DNA of 47,887 bases from an uncultured Alphaproteobacteria bacterium (GTDB lineage: Bacteria; Pseudomonadota; Alphaproteobacteria; Rhizobiales; Aestuariivirgaceae). Of the stretch, positions 15,734 to 25,038 are shown piece by piece (the stretch's first letter is position 1; every line of letters starts with the position of its first letter). The notes under the pieces were generated by a model. It did not search any database and was not told the origin of the DNA. It worked only from the letters and a program-made list of their open reading frames with translations. Location of the stretch: contig CALMZX010000041.1 in assembly GCA_937870685.1 (NCBI GenBank), forward strand, positions 1-47,887, written 5' to 3'. A program made the position numbers and the translations under genes.

Positions 15734-18454
15734 TCAGCCCGTCCATCCCAACCCTGCCGCCACGCAGTTCATGGTCATGAGGAGCGGCATGTTGAGGGCG
15801 TCCTTTCCTTTTTCCTCGCGGGTCTGGCGCAGCAGCTGCACCTGCCAGAGGTTGGCCTGATCTACCATCGGGCGCACGCGCTCGAAGCGGCGGCGGAAAC
15901 CGAGGAAACGTTCGCAGAGCAGCTTGCCGCCGGTCAGTTCCAGCACCACCTTGGAGGCGCGGCGGTGCTCGTGACGGATGAGGGCGAAGAGACGTTCGGC
16001 ATCGTTGCGGCTGGGCACCAGTTCGGCGTATCGCTCGGCGACGTCCATGTCGGCGAGGAACAGCGACTTCTCCACTTCGTCCACCGCGAGGCGAAAGCCC
16101 GGTGACTTGGCGAACATCTGGCGGAGCAGCTTGAGGCCGTTGTCGCCGCGCGCCGAGAGGAAATCGTCCAGCGCATAGCCGAGACCGTACCAGCCGGTGA
16201 GAAGATGGCGGTTCTGGCTCCAGGCGAACACCCAGGGAATGGCGCGCAGGTCAGAGATGCCCTTGGCGCCAAAACGGCGCGAGGGCCGAGAGCCGATCTT
16301 GAGCAGGGCCAGTTCCTCGACCGGACTGGCAGACTGGAAATAGGTGATGAGGCCTGGGTCTTCCGCCAGCTTGCGGTAGGCCTTGAAGGACAGGCGCGCG
16401 ATTTCCTCCACAGCCGACTGCTGCTCCGGGATCACGCGGAATTCCGGCGCATCCGCTGATTTGAGCGTGTGGAGCAGCACACTGGAGGTGAGCACTTCGA
16501 GATTGTTCAGCGCCGTGCCCCGGTTTGCGAACTTCGAGGAAACGACTTCACCCTGCTCGGTGACGCGCATGTGGCCGCCGATGGTGCCCGCAGGCTGGGC
16601 GGCGATGGCGCGGCCCGTCGGCGCGCCACCACGCGACACCGAACCGCCGCGGCCATGGAAAAAGCTGAGGGGAACCCCCTGCTCGCGGCCGACGGAGATG
16701 AGGCTGCGCTGGGCCTCGAACAGTTCGAAGCTCGCGGCGAAAAAGCCGCCATCTTTGTTGGAATCCGAATAGCCCAGCATGATCTCCTGGGTGCCACCAT
16801 TGGCAACCACGGAAGCGCGCACCAGTGGCTTGGCGAGAAGTTGGCGCATGATGGCAGGAGCGGCGCGCAGGTCGTCGATGGTTTCGAACAGCGGGACGAC
16901 CCGGATACGACAGCGTTCGCGTGCTGTCGGGTCGGCAAACAGGCCGCAGTATTTCGCCAGCAGGTAAAGGCCCAGTACATCATCCGCCGTCTGCGTCATG
17001 GAGAGGATGAAGGTGCCGATGGAGGCCGGATCCGGCCCGTCCAATGTCTCCCGCACGAGGGTCAAAAGACCAAGCAATTCAGATGCTTCCTCGGAAGTAT
17101 TCATGAATTGCGGGAGGAAGCCCAAAGGCTTCTCCAACTCGCCCGCAATCCATGTGCTCCAGGCAGGCGTGCCGGGGACTGGTGCATCGCTTTCCAGTGG
17201 GTTGAGCTTCTGCCAGATTTCACCGAGCACGCGGTTGATGACGGTGGTGTTCTGGCGGAGGTCGAGGCTTGCAGTGCGGAAGCCGAAAATTTCCGCCTCC
17301 CAGCGCAAGGGCCGCAGCAGACCCGTTGCGAGGCCGCCTGCCTTCATTTCGGCGAGGGCTTGCTCGCAGTTCCGCAGCGCACCGATCAGTTCAGCGACAT
17401 TGCCGAAAGGTTTCGCCCCATCATTCCTGCCGATGGTCGCGGCGAGCCTTTTCCTCAGTGCACTGAAGAACTGCCGGAAGGGTTCGGTTGGATTGCGCGC
17501 GAGGATCACGGCCTTGCTGCCGGACGCTTCGAGTTCGGCGTCGATCACCGCCTGGAACGTACCGGGGATCATGATTTCATAAGCACTGATCGAGACCAGC
17601 CGCGAAACCTCGGTCAGCCGCGCGTCGAGACGCTCCACTGCCGCGACCCGGCTTTCCCGCAGGGCGGCGCGTGTGGTGCAGACAGTCACGAAGGGGTTGC
17701 CATCGCGGTCGCCACCAATCCACGAGGAATAGCGCAGGGGCGGCACCACGCCGTCGCGCGGCAATTCGGGGTAGTGACGGTTGATGGCGTTCTGCAGCAG
17801 TTCGCAGATCACCGGGGTGCGTTCGTAAAGGGCTTCGCGGAAGAAATGCAGGCCCCAGGACACTTCGCTTTCCACCGTCGGCTTCTCGATGCGGATTTCG
17901 CCAGTGAGCCAAAGGAGGTCGATCTCGTTCTTGAGGGCGGCCAGCAGGTTATCCCGCTCGCGCGGTGTCCAGCGCGGGCTCTCCAGTTCATAGAGCTTGA
18001 GATAGATGCGGCGGTGGATTTCCAGCACGGTGACGCGCTTGGCCTCGGTCGGGTGGGCGGTGATGGTGGGGCCGACATTGAGGTCGCCCAGCACCCGCGC
18101 CACGGTTTCAGGTGCCACACCTGCCGCGGCAACCTGCGCCACAGCATGAGAAAATGAGCCGATGACCTCATCCGGCCCACCCTGTTTTTCGATTTCGCGG
18201 CGGTTGCGGATGGCGGCATTTTCCTCCGCGATGTTCATCAACTGCAGCCAGATGCCAATGGCCTGAAGTGCATGTTCAACAAGATGTGCGGGAATGATCT
18301 TCGCCGCAGCGGGATCGTCCAGTACCGGCAGCACATCAGGTTCCCGCGCACGGATCACCTGACGCAGGAGGTCACGCAATGTCGCGGTGATTTCCACGAT
18401 ATATGTGGCATCCTCGGCGCTGCCGGGGTTGTGCTTGGGGTTGCGGTCGTTCAC
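15734..18454 (-). CDS. ppc: Phosphoenolpyruvate carboxylase
   Basis: PEPC adds bicarbonate to phosphoenolpyruvate to make oxaloacetate, refilling the TCA cycle. The 906-residue protein is of normal length. It has the catalytic-histidine motif TAHPTEAKR (His about 134), GGDRDGNPFVT, the active-site block GYSDSNKDGG, and FHGRGGSVSRGG with its second arginine loop. The C-terminus is AGLGWTG instead of the usual (Q/R)NTG ending; the final glycine is kept. Start: GTG at 18454, eight or so bases after AGGA, is preferred to the GTG at 18490, which has no ribosome site. It is divergent from the ABC-F gene, 108 bp away. Confidence 0.96.
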   Translation of the reverse strand: MNDRNPKHNPGSAEDATYIVEITATLRDLLRQVIRAREPDVLPVLDDPAAAKIIPAHLVEHALQAIGIWLQLMNIAEENAAIRNRREIEKQGGPDEVIGSFSHAVAQVAAAGVAPETVARVLGDLNVGPTITAHPTEAKRVTVLEIHRRIYLKLYELESPRWTPRERDNLLAALKNEIDLLWLTGEIRIEKPTVESEVSWGLHFFREALYERTPVICELLQNAINRHYPELPRDGVVPPLRYSSWIGGDRDGNPFVTVCTTRAALRESRVAAVERLDARLTEVSRLVSISAYEIMIPGTFQAVIDAELEASGSKAVILARNPTEPFRQFFSALRKRLAATIGRNDGAKPFGNVAELIGALRNCEQALAEMKAGGLATGLLRPLRWEAEIFGFRTASLDLRQNTTVINRVLGEIWQKLNPLESDAPVPGTPAWSTWIAGELEKPLGFLPQFMNTSEEASELLGLLTLVRETLDGPDPASIGTFILSMTQTADDVLGLYLLAKYCGLFADPTARERCRIRVVPLFETIDDLRAAPAIMRQLLAKPLVRASVVANGGTQEIMLGYSDSNKDGGFFAASFELFEAQRSLISVGREQGVPLSFFHGRGGSVSRGGAPTGRAIAAQPAGTIGGHMRVTEQGEVVSSKFANRGTALNNLEVLTSSVLLHTLKSADAPEFRVIPEQQSAVEEIARLSFKAYRKLAEDPGLITYFQSASPVEELALLKIGSRPSRRFGAKGISDLRAIPWVFAWSQNRHLLTGWYGLGYALDDFLSARGDNGLKLLRQMFAKSPGFRLAVDEVEKSLFLADMDVAERYAELVPSRNDAERLFALIRHEHRRASKVVLELTGGKLLCERFLGFRRRFERVRPMVDQANLWQVQLLRQTREEKGKDALNMPLLMTMNCVAAGLGWTG

Positions 18455-18562
18455 GGGGCGTCCTGACACTTCCTGATGGGCGTACCTCACGGTTTGTGCA
18501 ACGCAACATCGCGGGAGTCAACGCATTTGCGGCGCACTGTTCCTGCCGTTAAAGGGACGCCC

Positions 18563-20413
18563 ATGTTGAACGTGCAGGGCATCACCTATCGGATCGGCGG
18601 GCGGCTTCTTCTGGAAGACGCGGGCGTCGCCATTCCCACAGGCCATCGGGTCGGGCTGGTGGGCCGGAACGGCACCGGAAAATCCACCCTGTTCCGGATC
18701 ATTCTCGGTGAACTGTCGCCGGAGTCGGGCCAGGTGAACACCCTGCGCAACGCCCGCATCGGCACGGTGGCGCAGGAGGCCCCGGGCGGCGAGGACAGTC
18801 TCATTGATGTGGTGCTTGCCGGTGACGTGGAACGCGCGCAACTTCTGGCGGATGCGGAACACGAGACGGATGCCCACGCCATCGCCGACATCCAGACGCG
18901 GCTTGCCGACATCGGAGCGCATGCCGCGCCGGCGCGGGCGGCTGCGATCCTTTCCGGCCTCGGGTTCTCTGACGAAACAATGCAAGGCCCCTGCTCCGCC
19001 CTTTCGGGCGGGTGGCGTATGCGGGTGGCGCTCGCTGCCGCGCTGTTCGGCCAGCCGGATGTGCTGCTGCTCGATGAACCCACCAACTACCTCGACTTTG
19101 AAGGAACGGTGTGGCTCACCACCTTTCTCAAATCCTACCCCTCAACCGTGCTGATGATCAGCCATGACCGCGATGTGCTGAACCAGGTCGTCGACGGCAT
19201 CGTCCATCTCGAGAACGGCAGGCTCACGCTTTACCAGGGCAACTACGACAGTTTCGACCGGCAGCGCCGCGAGAAGCAGGCGCTGAACCAGAAGCTGCGC
19301 AGGAAGCAGGAGGCGCAGCGCGCCCACATGCAGGCCTATGTGGACCGATTCCGCTACAAGGCATCCAAGGCGCGGCAGGCGCAGAGCCGGTTGAAAGCGC
19401 TGGCGCGGATGGAGCCCATTGCCGAGGTCATCGAGAACCGCGTGACCGAGTTCCACTTCCCCAATCCCGAAAAGGAGCTGGCGCCGCCGCTCGTTGCCAT
19501 GGACAAGGCCGCCGTGGGCTATGAACCTGGCAAAAACATCCTGCGCAATCTCACGCTGCGCATTGATCCGGATGACCGCATTGCCCTTCTGGGGTCAAAC
19601 GGTAACGGCAAGTCCACCTTCGCCAAGCTGCTGATCGGAAAGCTCGCGGCAAGCCAGGGATCAATCGTCACCGCGCCGCGCATGAGCGTCGGCTACTTCG
19701 CCCAGCACCAGATGGATGAACTGGCGGACGGGCGCACGCCCTTCGACTACATCACGGCGCTGATGCCGGAGGCCTCAGTTGCCGAACGCCGGGCGCGGCT
19801 GGGGGCCGCCGGTTTTGGCGCGACACTGGCAGACAGTACCTGCTCCACCCTTTCCGGCGGGGAGAAGGCGCGGCTTCTCTTCCTGCTCGCCACCTACCAT
19901 GCGCCGCATGTGCTCATCCTCGACGAACCCACCAACCACCTCGACATGGACAGCCGTGAGAGCCTGATCATGGCCATCAACGACTATGCCGGTGCCGTGA
20001 TCCTGATTGCCCACGACAAGCATATCGTGGAAACCTGTGCCGATACATTGTGGATCGTGGACAAGGGCACGGTGCGGGTTTTTGATGGTGACCTTGAAGC
20101 CTATGCCGAACAGGTGCTGAGCCAGCGCAAGGCACCAGTGCGGCGCGAGGCGGAAGTGGCCGCACCCGCCGAAAAACGCCCGGTGCGGACACAGAAATCG
20201 CTCCAGAAGCAATTGCGCGAGATCGAAGAAAAGATGGAAGCGCTGCGCGGCAAGATCGCGGTGCTGGACGAGGCGCTGGCCGATCACACGATCTACAGCG
20301 AGGAACCCAAGAAGGCGGCGGATTTCGCACGGCTGCGCACACGCCTTGCCAGCGACCTCGACTCGGTGGAAACAGTCTGGCTGGAAATGCACGAGGACAC
20401 CGCTGATGCCTGA
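18563..20413 (+). CDS. ABC-F family ATPase (Uup/YheS-like)
   Basis: This 616-residue soluble protein has two tandem ATPase domains and no membrane part. Walker A motifs are GRNGTGKST (about 34-42) and GSNGNGKST. The signatures are LSGGWRMRVALAAALF and LSGGEKARLLFLL, with Walker B blocks ending LLLDEPTNYLDF and LILDEPTNHLDM. Between the domains lies the linker with QEAQRAHMQAYVDRFRYKA. The C-terminal charged segment (about 550-616) is probably a coiled coil. ABC-F proteins act on the ribosome to relieve stalled translation. Start: ATG at 18563 after AAAGGGA. It overlaps nhaD by 8 nt. Confidence 0.93.
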   Translation: MLNVQGITYRIGGRLLLEDAGVAIPTGHRVGLVGRNGTGKSTLFRIILGELSPESGQVNTLRNARIGTVAQEAPGGEDSLIDVVLAGDVERAQLLADAEHETDAHAIADIQTRLADIGAHAAPARAAAILSGLGFSDETMQGPCSALSGGWRMRVALAAALFGQPDVLLLDEPTNYLDFEGTVWLTTFLKSYPSTVLMISHDRDVLNQVVDGIVHLENGRLTLYQGNYDSFDRQRREKQALNQKLRRKQEAQRAHMQAYVDRFRYKASKARQAQSRLKALARMEPIAEVIENRVTEFHFPNPEKELAPPLVAMDKAAVGYEPGKNILRNLTLRIDPDDRIALLGSNGNGKSTFAKLLIGKLAASQGSIVTAPRMSVGYFAQHQMDELADGRTPFDYITALMPEASVAERRARLGAAGFGATLADSTCSTLSGGEKARLLFLLATYHAPHVLILDEPTNHLDMDSRESLIMAINDYAGAVILIAHDKHIVETCADTLWIVDKGTVRVFDGDLEAYAEQVLSQRKAPVRREAEVAAPAEKRPVRTQKSLQKQLREIEEKMEALRGKIAVLDEALADHTIYSEEPKKAADFARLRTRLASDLDSVETVWLEMHEDTADA

Positions 20414-21722
20414 CGCCCATGGCATGCTGAACCTGACGCATACATGGGTGGGGTTCATGGCACTGGCCATCTTCGCCACTGCCTACGTGCTGGTGATCCT
20501 CGAGGAGACCACGCAGCTGCGCAAGTCCAAGCCTGTGCTCGTGGCGGCCGGGCTGATCTGGGCACTGATCGGCATGGCCTATACGGCAGCAGGAACACCG
20601 GAAGCGGCAAAGGCCGCCGCAGAGCATACCATCTATGAATACGGGGAATTGTTCCTCTTCCTGCTGGTCGCCATCACCTATGTGAACACGCTGGAGGAAC
20701 GGCGCGTCTTTGAAGTGGTCCGCGCCAAACTCACGGGCCGCGGCCTCTCCTACCGGCAGCTGTTCTGGCTCACGGGCCTGCTGTCATTCTTTCTGTCGGG
20801 CGTGCTCGACAACCTGACCACGGCACTTGTCATGGGTTCGGTCGTTCTGGCGGTTGGCGCGAAATCACCCGCGTTCGTGGCGCTGGCTTGCATCAATGTC
20901 GTGGTGGCGGCAAATGCGGGCGGAGCCTTCACACCGTTTGGCGACATCACCACGCTGATGGTCTGGCAGAAGGGCAAAGTCACCTTCTTCGAGTTCTTTG
21001 CACTGCTGCTTCCTTCGCTGGTCAACTGGTTTGTACCAGCGGCCGCCATGAGCTTCGCCGTGCCGGGGGACAAGCCGCTGGCTTCCGGGGAGGCGACGAA
21101 AATGAAGCCCGGCGCGGCGGGTGTGATCGTGCTCTTTGCACTCACCATCGTCACGGCGGTTGCCTTCAAGAACTTCCTCGGACTTCAGCCGGCGTTGGGC
21201 ATGATGCTTGGTCTCGGTTACCTGCAGGTCTGGTCCTACATCCTGCAACAGCGCGGCAAGCGCGCTGACAACACCGACATGGTGCTGAACTCGTTCAAGC
21301 AGATCGAGCGGGTAGAGTGGGACACGCTGCTGTTCTTCTTCGGCATCATCTTTGCCGTCGGTGGACTGGGCGTGATGGGTTACCTCGCCTCGGCAAACCA
21401 GTATCTCTATGGAGTCTGGGGGCCGACAATCGCCAACATCGCTGTTGGCATCCTCTCCGCCATTGTCGACAACATCCCCATCATGTTTGCGATCCTCACC
21501 ATGGACCCGCAAATGTCTCATGGACAATGGCTGCTGGTGACGCTCACCGCAGGCGTTGGCGGAAGCCTGCTCTCCATCGGTTCGGCGGCGGGCGTGGCGC
21601 TGATGGGACTGGCACAGGGCCGCTACACCTTCATGAGCCATCTCAAGTGGACATGGGCCGTTGCCCTTGGCTATGCCGCCAGCATAGCCGTACACATGGT
21701 GATCAATGCCGCGAAATTCTGA
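20406..21722 (+). CDS. nhaD: NhaD-type Na+/H+ antiporter
   Basis: This 438-residue inner-membrane antiporter swaps cytoplasmic sodium for external protons. It has about 12 membrane segments and the NhaD-specific blocks LSGVLDNLTTALVMGSVV, NAGGAFTPFGDITTLMVW and AIVDNIPIMFAILTM, with acidic and polar residues inside the membrane at the two DN sites. Start: ATG at 20406, placed by the GAGGA site at the end of the ABC-F gene, which it overlaps by 8 nt. Its end overlaps nhaA by 17 nt, so the three genes form one coupled unit. Confidence 0.93.
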   Translation: MPDAHGMLNLTHTWVGFMALAIFATAYVLVILEETTQLRKSKPVLVAAGLIWALIGMAYTAAGTPEAAKAAAEHTIYEYGELFLFLLVAITYVNTLEERRVFEVVRAKLTGRGLSYRQLFWLTGLLSFFLSGVLDNLTTALVMGSVVLAVGAKSPAFVALACINVVVAANAGGAFTPFGDITTLMVWQKGKVTFFEFFALLLPSLVNWFVPAAAMSFAVPGDKPLASGEATKMKPGAAGVIVLFALTIVTAVAFKNFLGLQPALGMMLGLGYLQVWSYILQQRGKRADNTDMVLNSFKQIERVEWDTLLFFFGIIFAVGGLGVMGYLASANQYLYGVWGPTIANIAVGILSAIVDNIPIMFAILTMDPQMSHGQWLLVTLTAGVGGSLLSIGSAAGVALMGLAQGRYTFMSHLKWTWAVALGYAASIAVHMVINAAKF

Positions 21723-22878
21723 GAGCACGTCCCGCCTCCGGCAGTTCATCGACCACGAGGCGACAGGCGGTCTCATCCTGGCCGGGGCTGCGGTAGTTGC
21801 CATCCTGCTGGTCAACCTCGGACTGAACGAAACCTATCACCATCTCCTGGAAGAACGTGTCCGCATTGGCATCGGGGCGCTTACACTCGACAAGTCGCTG
21901 CACCATTTCATCAATGATGGCCTCATGGCGGTGTTCTTCTTCCTCGTCGGGCTGGAAATCAAACGCGAGGTGCTGGAGGGCAATCTTTCCACGCCATCGC
22001 AAATCGTGTTGCCGGCTTTTGCCGCGCTGGGCGGCATCGTTGTGCCGTCGGGGCTCTATGCCTTCATCAACTGGGGCAATGCCGCGACGATCAGCGGCTG
22101 GGCCATCCCGGCGGCGACCGACATTGCCTTTGCCCTCGGTGCATTGGCACTTCTGGGCAACCGGGCCCCGTTGCCGCTCAAGATCTTTCTGCTGACACTT
22201 GCCACCTTCGACGACCTTGCCGCGATCATCATCATCGCACTTTTCTACACCAGCCAGCTCTCCGTATTTGCACTGTCCGGCGGGCTTGCCTGTCTCGCTG
22301 CGCTTGCGCTGTACAACCGGCTGGGCGGCGAGCGCATGGGCATCTTCATCCTGGGTGGGCTGGTGGCGTGGCTCTTCGTGCTGAAGTCCGGCGTGCATGC
22401 AACGCTGGCCGGCGTTGCGCTGGGGCTGCTCATTCCACTCCGGCGCCGGGATGGGTCTTCTCCGTTGCACGAATTGGAACATGCGCTTCATCCTTATGTG
22501 AAGTTCGCAATCCTGCCGCTCTTTGCCTTCGCCAACGCCGGACTGCCACTCGACGGATTTTCGCTGGACAATCTTTCACAGCAGGTTCCCCTCGGCATTA
22601 TTGCAGGGCTGGTGCTCGGCAAACCTGTTGGCGTGATGCTGGCCGTACTGCTTCTTGTGGCAACAGGTCTCGCAAAACTGCCACACGGCGTGAACTGGCG
22701 CTACATGACCGGTGTGTCCTGCCTGGCAGGCATTGGTTTCACCATGAGCCTGTTCATCGGCTCGCTGGCCTTTTCGGACCTTGCCATCGGCGCGCAGGTG
22801 CGCGTGGGTGTGGTGGCGGGTTCCCTTATCTCAATCCTGCTGGGCTTTGCCATCATGTGGCCGGGCAAAGTACGCTAA
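21706..22878 (+). CDS. nhaA: NhaA Na+/H+ antiporter
   Basis: This 390-residue protein is an electrogenic antiporter (2 H+ per Na+) active at alkaline pH. It has the NhaA family features: HHFINDGLMAVFFFLVGLEIKRE near the start, WAIPAATDIAFALGALALLG, and the ion-binding aspartate pair in LATFDDLAAII. Near the C-terminus is GVSCLAGIGFTMSLFIGSLAF. It is full length. Start: ATG at 21706, inside the end of nhaD. Its stop overlaps the convergent holC stop by 4 nt, leaving no terminator. Confidence 0.96.
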   Translation: MPRNSESTSRLRQFIDHEATGGLILAGAAVVAILLVNLGLNETYHHLLEERVRIGIGALTLDKSLHHFINDGLMAVFFFLVGLEIKREVLEGNLSTPSQIVLPAFAALGGIVVPSGLYAFINWGNAATISGWAIPAATDIAFALGALALLGNRAPLPLKIFLLTLATFDDLAAIIIIALFYTSQLSVFALSGGLACLAALALYNRLGGERMGIFILGGLVAWLFVLKSGVHATLAGVALGLLIPLRRRDGSSPLHELEHALHPYVKFAILPLFAFANAGLPLDGFSLDNLSQQVPLGIIAGLVLGKPVGVMLAVLLLVATGLAKLPHGVNWRYMTGVSCLAGIGFTMSLFIGSLAFSDLAIGAQVRVGVVAGSLISILLGFAIMWPGKVR

Positions 22879-23327
22879 CCAGCTTGGTTCACCCAACGGC
22901 CGTTTTCATCCTGCTTCCAGTAGCTGATGGCGTGGCCTTCGGCCTTGAAGCGCCGCCACAGCGCGCGGGCCTGGTCAATGGCTGCCGGGTCATTTCCATC
23001 AAACATGATGCTGGCACGGGTCAGTCCGTCGAGTGCCGCAGGTTCCGCGCCATCGGTGTAGAAGCGATAATCAGCCGCATTCGGGTTTTCGTCCGAAGCC
23101 GCAAGGTAAACGGGTTGGCGTGCAGGTGAAGGTGTGCCCGCATCGCCGTGGGCGAGGAAGGCCACGTCCTCAAGTCCCCACAGCTTTTCAGAGAGCAGCT
23201 TGCGTTTCTCTTCCAGCGGAGACTGCACGGCCATGCGCAGGCCGCGCTGGAATCCGCGCGCCAGGAGACCGGGGAGCACATCCTCCACCGGCTCACGCTC
23301 CAGGTGATAGAACCAGACCTCGGCCAT
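22875..23327 (-). CDS. holC: DNA polymerase III chi subunit
   Basis: HolC is part of the clamp-loader complex and links polymerase III to single-strand binding protein. The 150-residue protein shows the family pattern: VWFYHLEREPVEDVLPGLL at the N-terminus, LSEKLWGLEDVAFLAHG in the middle and FDGNDPAAIDQARALWRRFK near the end. Its ATG at 23327 shares one base with the pepA stop (TGATG), so it is coupled to pepA; the pepA-holC pairing is widely conserved in Proteobacteria. Confidence 0.93.
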   Translation of the reverse strand: MAEVWFYHLEREPVEDVLPGLLARGFQRGLRMAVQSPLEEKRKLLSEKLWGLEDVAFLAHGDAGTPSPARQPVYLAASDENPNAADYRFYTDGAEPAALDGLTRASIMFDGNDPAAIDQARALWRRFKAEGHAISYWKQDENGRWVNQAG

Positions 23328-24820
23328 CAGCCCTCATAGTGTCTGGCGACGAGTTCATTCAGAAGGCGCACGCCCCAGCCGGAGGCCCAGCTCTGGTTCA
23401 GCGGTGTCTTGGTTGAATCCATCGCCGTGCCTGCGACATCCAGGTGGGCCCAGGGGACATTGTTGACGAAGCGCTGCAGGAACTGCGCGGCGGTGATGGC
23501 ACCGCCATAGCGGCCGCCGATGTTCTTCATGTCGGCGACATCATGATCGATGAGCTTGTCGTATTCCGGCGCCAGCGGCATGCGCCACACCTTCTCGCCC
23601 GTGGCGCCACCGCTGGCGAAGAGGCGGTTTGCCAGATCGTCGTTGTTGGAGAACATGCCAGCGTATTCCTTGCCGAGCGCCACCATCATGGCTCCCGTGA
23701 GGGTGGCGAGGTTGACCATGAACTTCGGCTTGAAGCGGTCCTGGATATACCAGAGCACATCAGCCAGCACGAGGCGGCCTTCGGCGTCGGTGTTGAGCAC
23801 GGCAATGGTCTGGCCGGACATCGATTTCACAATGTCGCCGGGCCGTTGCGCCTTGCCGTCGATGGCATTCTCGACGAGGCCGATGGCGCCGACCACATTG
23901 CACTTCGCCTTGCGCCTGGCCAGCGCGAGCATGAGGCCTGTCACGGCAGCGGCGCCCGCCATGTCGCCTTTCATGTCTTCCATGCCAGCGGCAGGCTTGA
24001 TGGAAACACCGCCGGTATCGAAGGTCACACCCTTGCCGATGAAGGCGAGTGGTGCATCGCCCTTCTTGCCGCCGTTCCAGCGCATGACAACGAGGCGGGC
24101 TTCATGTTCCGAACCTTGCGCCACGCCGAGCAGCGCGTTCATGCCAAGCTTCTTCATCTGGGCAGGCGAGAGCACATCCACCTGCAGGCCGGCTTTCGCC
24201 AGTGCCTTGGCACGGGCAGCGAACTCGACGGGGTGCAGGACATTCGCAGGTTCATTCACGAGATTGCGCGCGAGGTGATTGCCATCGCGCACCGCCTCCA
24301 GCGGGACAAAGGCCTTGCGCGCGGCTGCGGCATCTCCTGACAAAAGGGTGAGAGCTTCGAGCACCGGAGTCTTGCCGCCCTTCTTTGTCTTGTAGGCGGC
24401 AAAGCTGTAGCTGCGCAGCGAGGCGCCTGAGGCCATCAATGCCGACGCCTCGTCTTCCTTCACGGCCTTCAGCCCGTGGAGAGGTGCCACAGTTGCTGTC
24501 CTGGCCTTGGCGGCCTGCAGCGTTCCGGCGATGGCGCCACCGAGGAGTTCAATCTCACGGGCGGTCAAGGCATCGGCTTTGCCGAGCCCCATGAGAATCA
24601 GCCGGTCCAACCCGCCGCCCGGGGCGACAAGGTCGAGGACTTGCTCCTTCTTGCCCTCGAAGGCGGCGGCCTTCATGGCACGGGTCACCTGCCCCTTGGC
24701 GGCCTTGTCCAACTGGCTGGCCAGCGGCCCGAGAGCGGCCCCCTCTTCGGCGAAGGCCACAAGGGTGCCGGAGCGCGGCAGCGCGGACCGCTCAAAGGCT
24801 GTTTTCAAGGTTGAATTCAT
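23327..24820 (-). CDS. pepA: Leucyl aminopeptidase (M17)
   Basis: This cytoplasmic two-metal aminopeptidase removes N-terminal residues from peptides. The 497-residue protein has the N-terminal macro-like domain and a C-terminal catalytic domain with [15 protein letters not shown] (metal-binding Lys/Asp), [11 protein letters not shown] and the signature [14 protein letters not shown]. Length is typical. Start: ATG at 24820; the upstream sequence has no clear ribosome site, but the N-terminus fits the family. It is the first gene of the pepA-holC pair and divergent from lptD. Confidence 0.96.
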   Translation of the reverse strand: MNSTLKTAFERSALPRSGTLVAFAEEGAALGPLASQLDKAAKGQVTRAMKAAAFEGKKEQVLDLVAPGGGLDRLILMGLGKADALTAREIELLGGAIAGTLQAAKARTATVAPLHGLKAVKEDEASALMASGASLRSYSFAAYKTKKGGKTPVLEALTLLSGDAAAARKAFVPLEAVRDGNHLARNLVNEPANVLHPVEFAARAKALAKAGLQVDVLSPAQMKKLGMNALLGVAQGSEHEARLVVMRWNGGKKGDAPLAFIGKGVTFDTGGVSIKPAAGMEDMKGDMAGAAAVTGLMLALARRKAKCNVVGAIGLVENAIDGKAQRPGDIVKSMSGQTIAVLNTDAEGRLVLADVLWYIQDRFKPKFMVNLATLTGAMMVALGKEYAGMFSNNDDLANRLFASGGATGEKVWRMPLAPEYDKLIDHDVADMKNIGGRYGGAITAAQFLQRFVNNVPWAHLDVAGTAMDSTKTPLNQSWASGWGVRLLNELVARHYEG

Positions 24821-25038
24821 GAGGGAAAATCCAATTTTGGCGGGAATCTGTGTATCCGCTCCGGCTTAGCTTGCCTGACCATTTGCGGCAACATGGAAGG
24901 CGCTTTCAGGTCGTGTTAACCATTGTCGCGGCCTGCCCCAATGCGGCCATGACCGCGCCCCGGAGCCCGGCTAACAGTGGAAAATTCCCCGCTTCCCTGT
25001 GGGTGGGAAATCCGTTAATACTTTGTAACTGTTCGTGA

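Noticed and set aside
16469-18157. 562-codon open frame antisense to ppc
   Set aside because: No motif, and ppc is fully conserved on the minus strand.
20865-21815. 316-codon open frame antisense to nhaD
   Set aside because: Composition is His/Arg/Asp-rich without hydrophobic pattern or motif; nhaD is clear.
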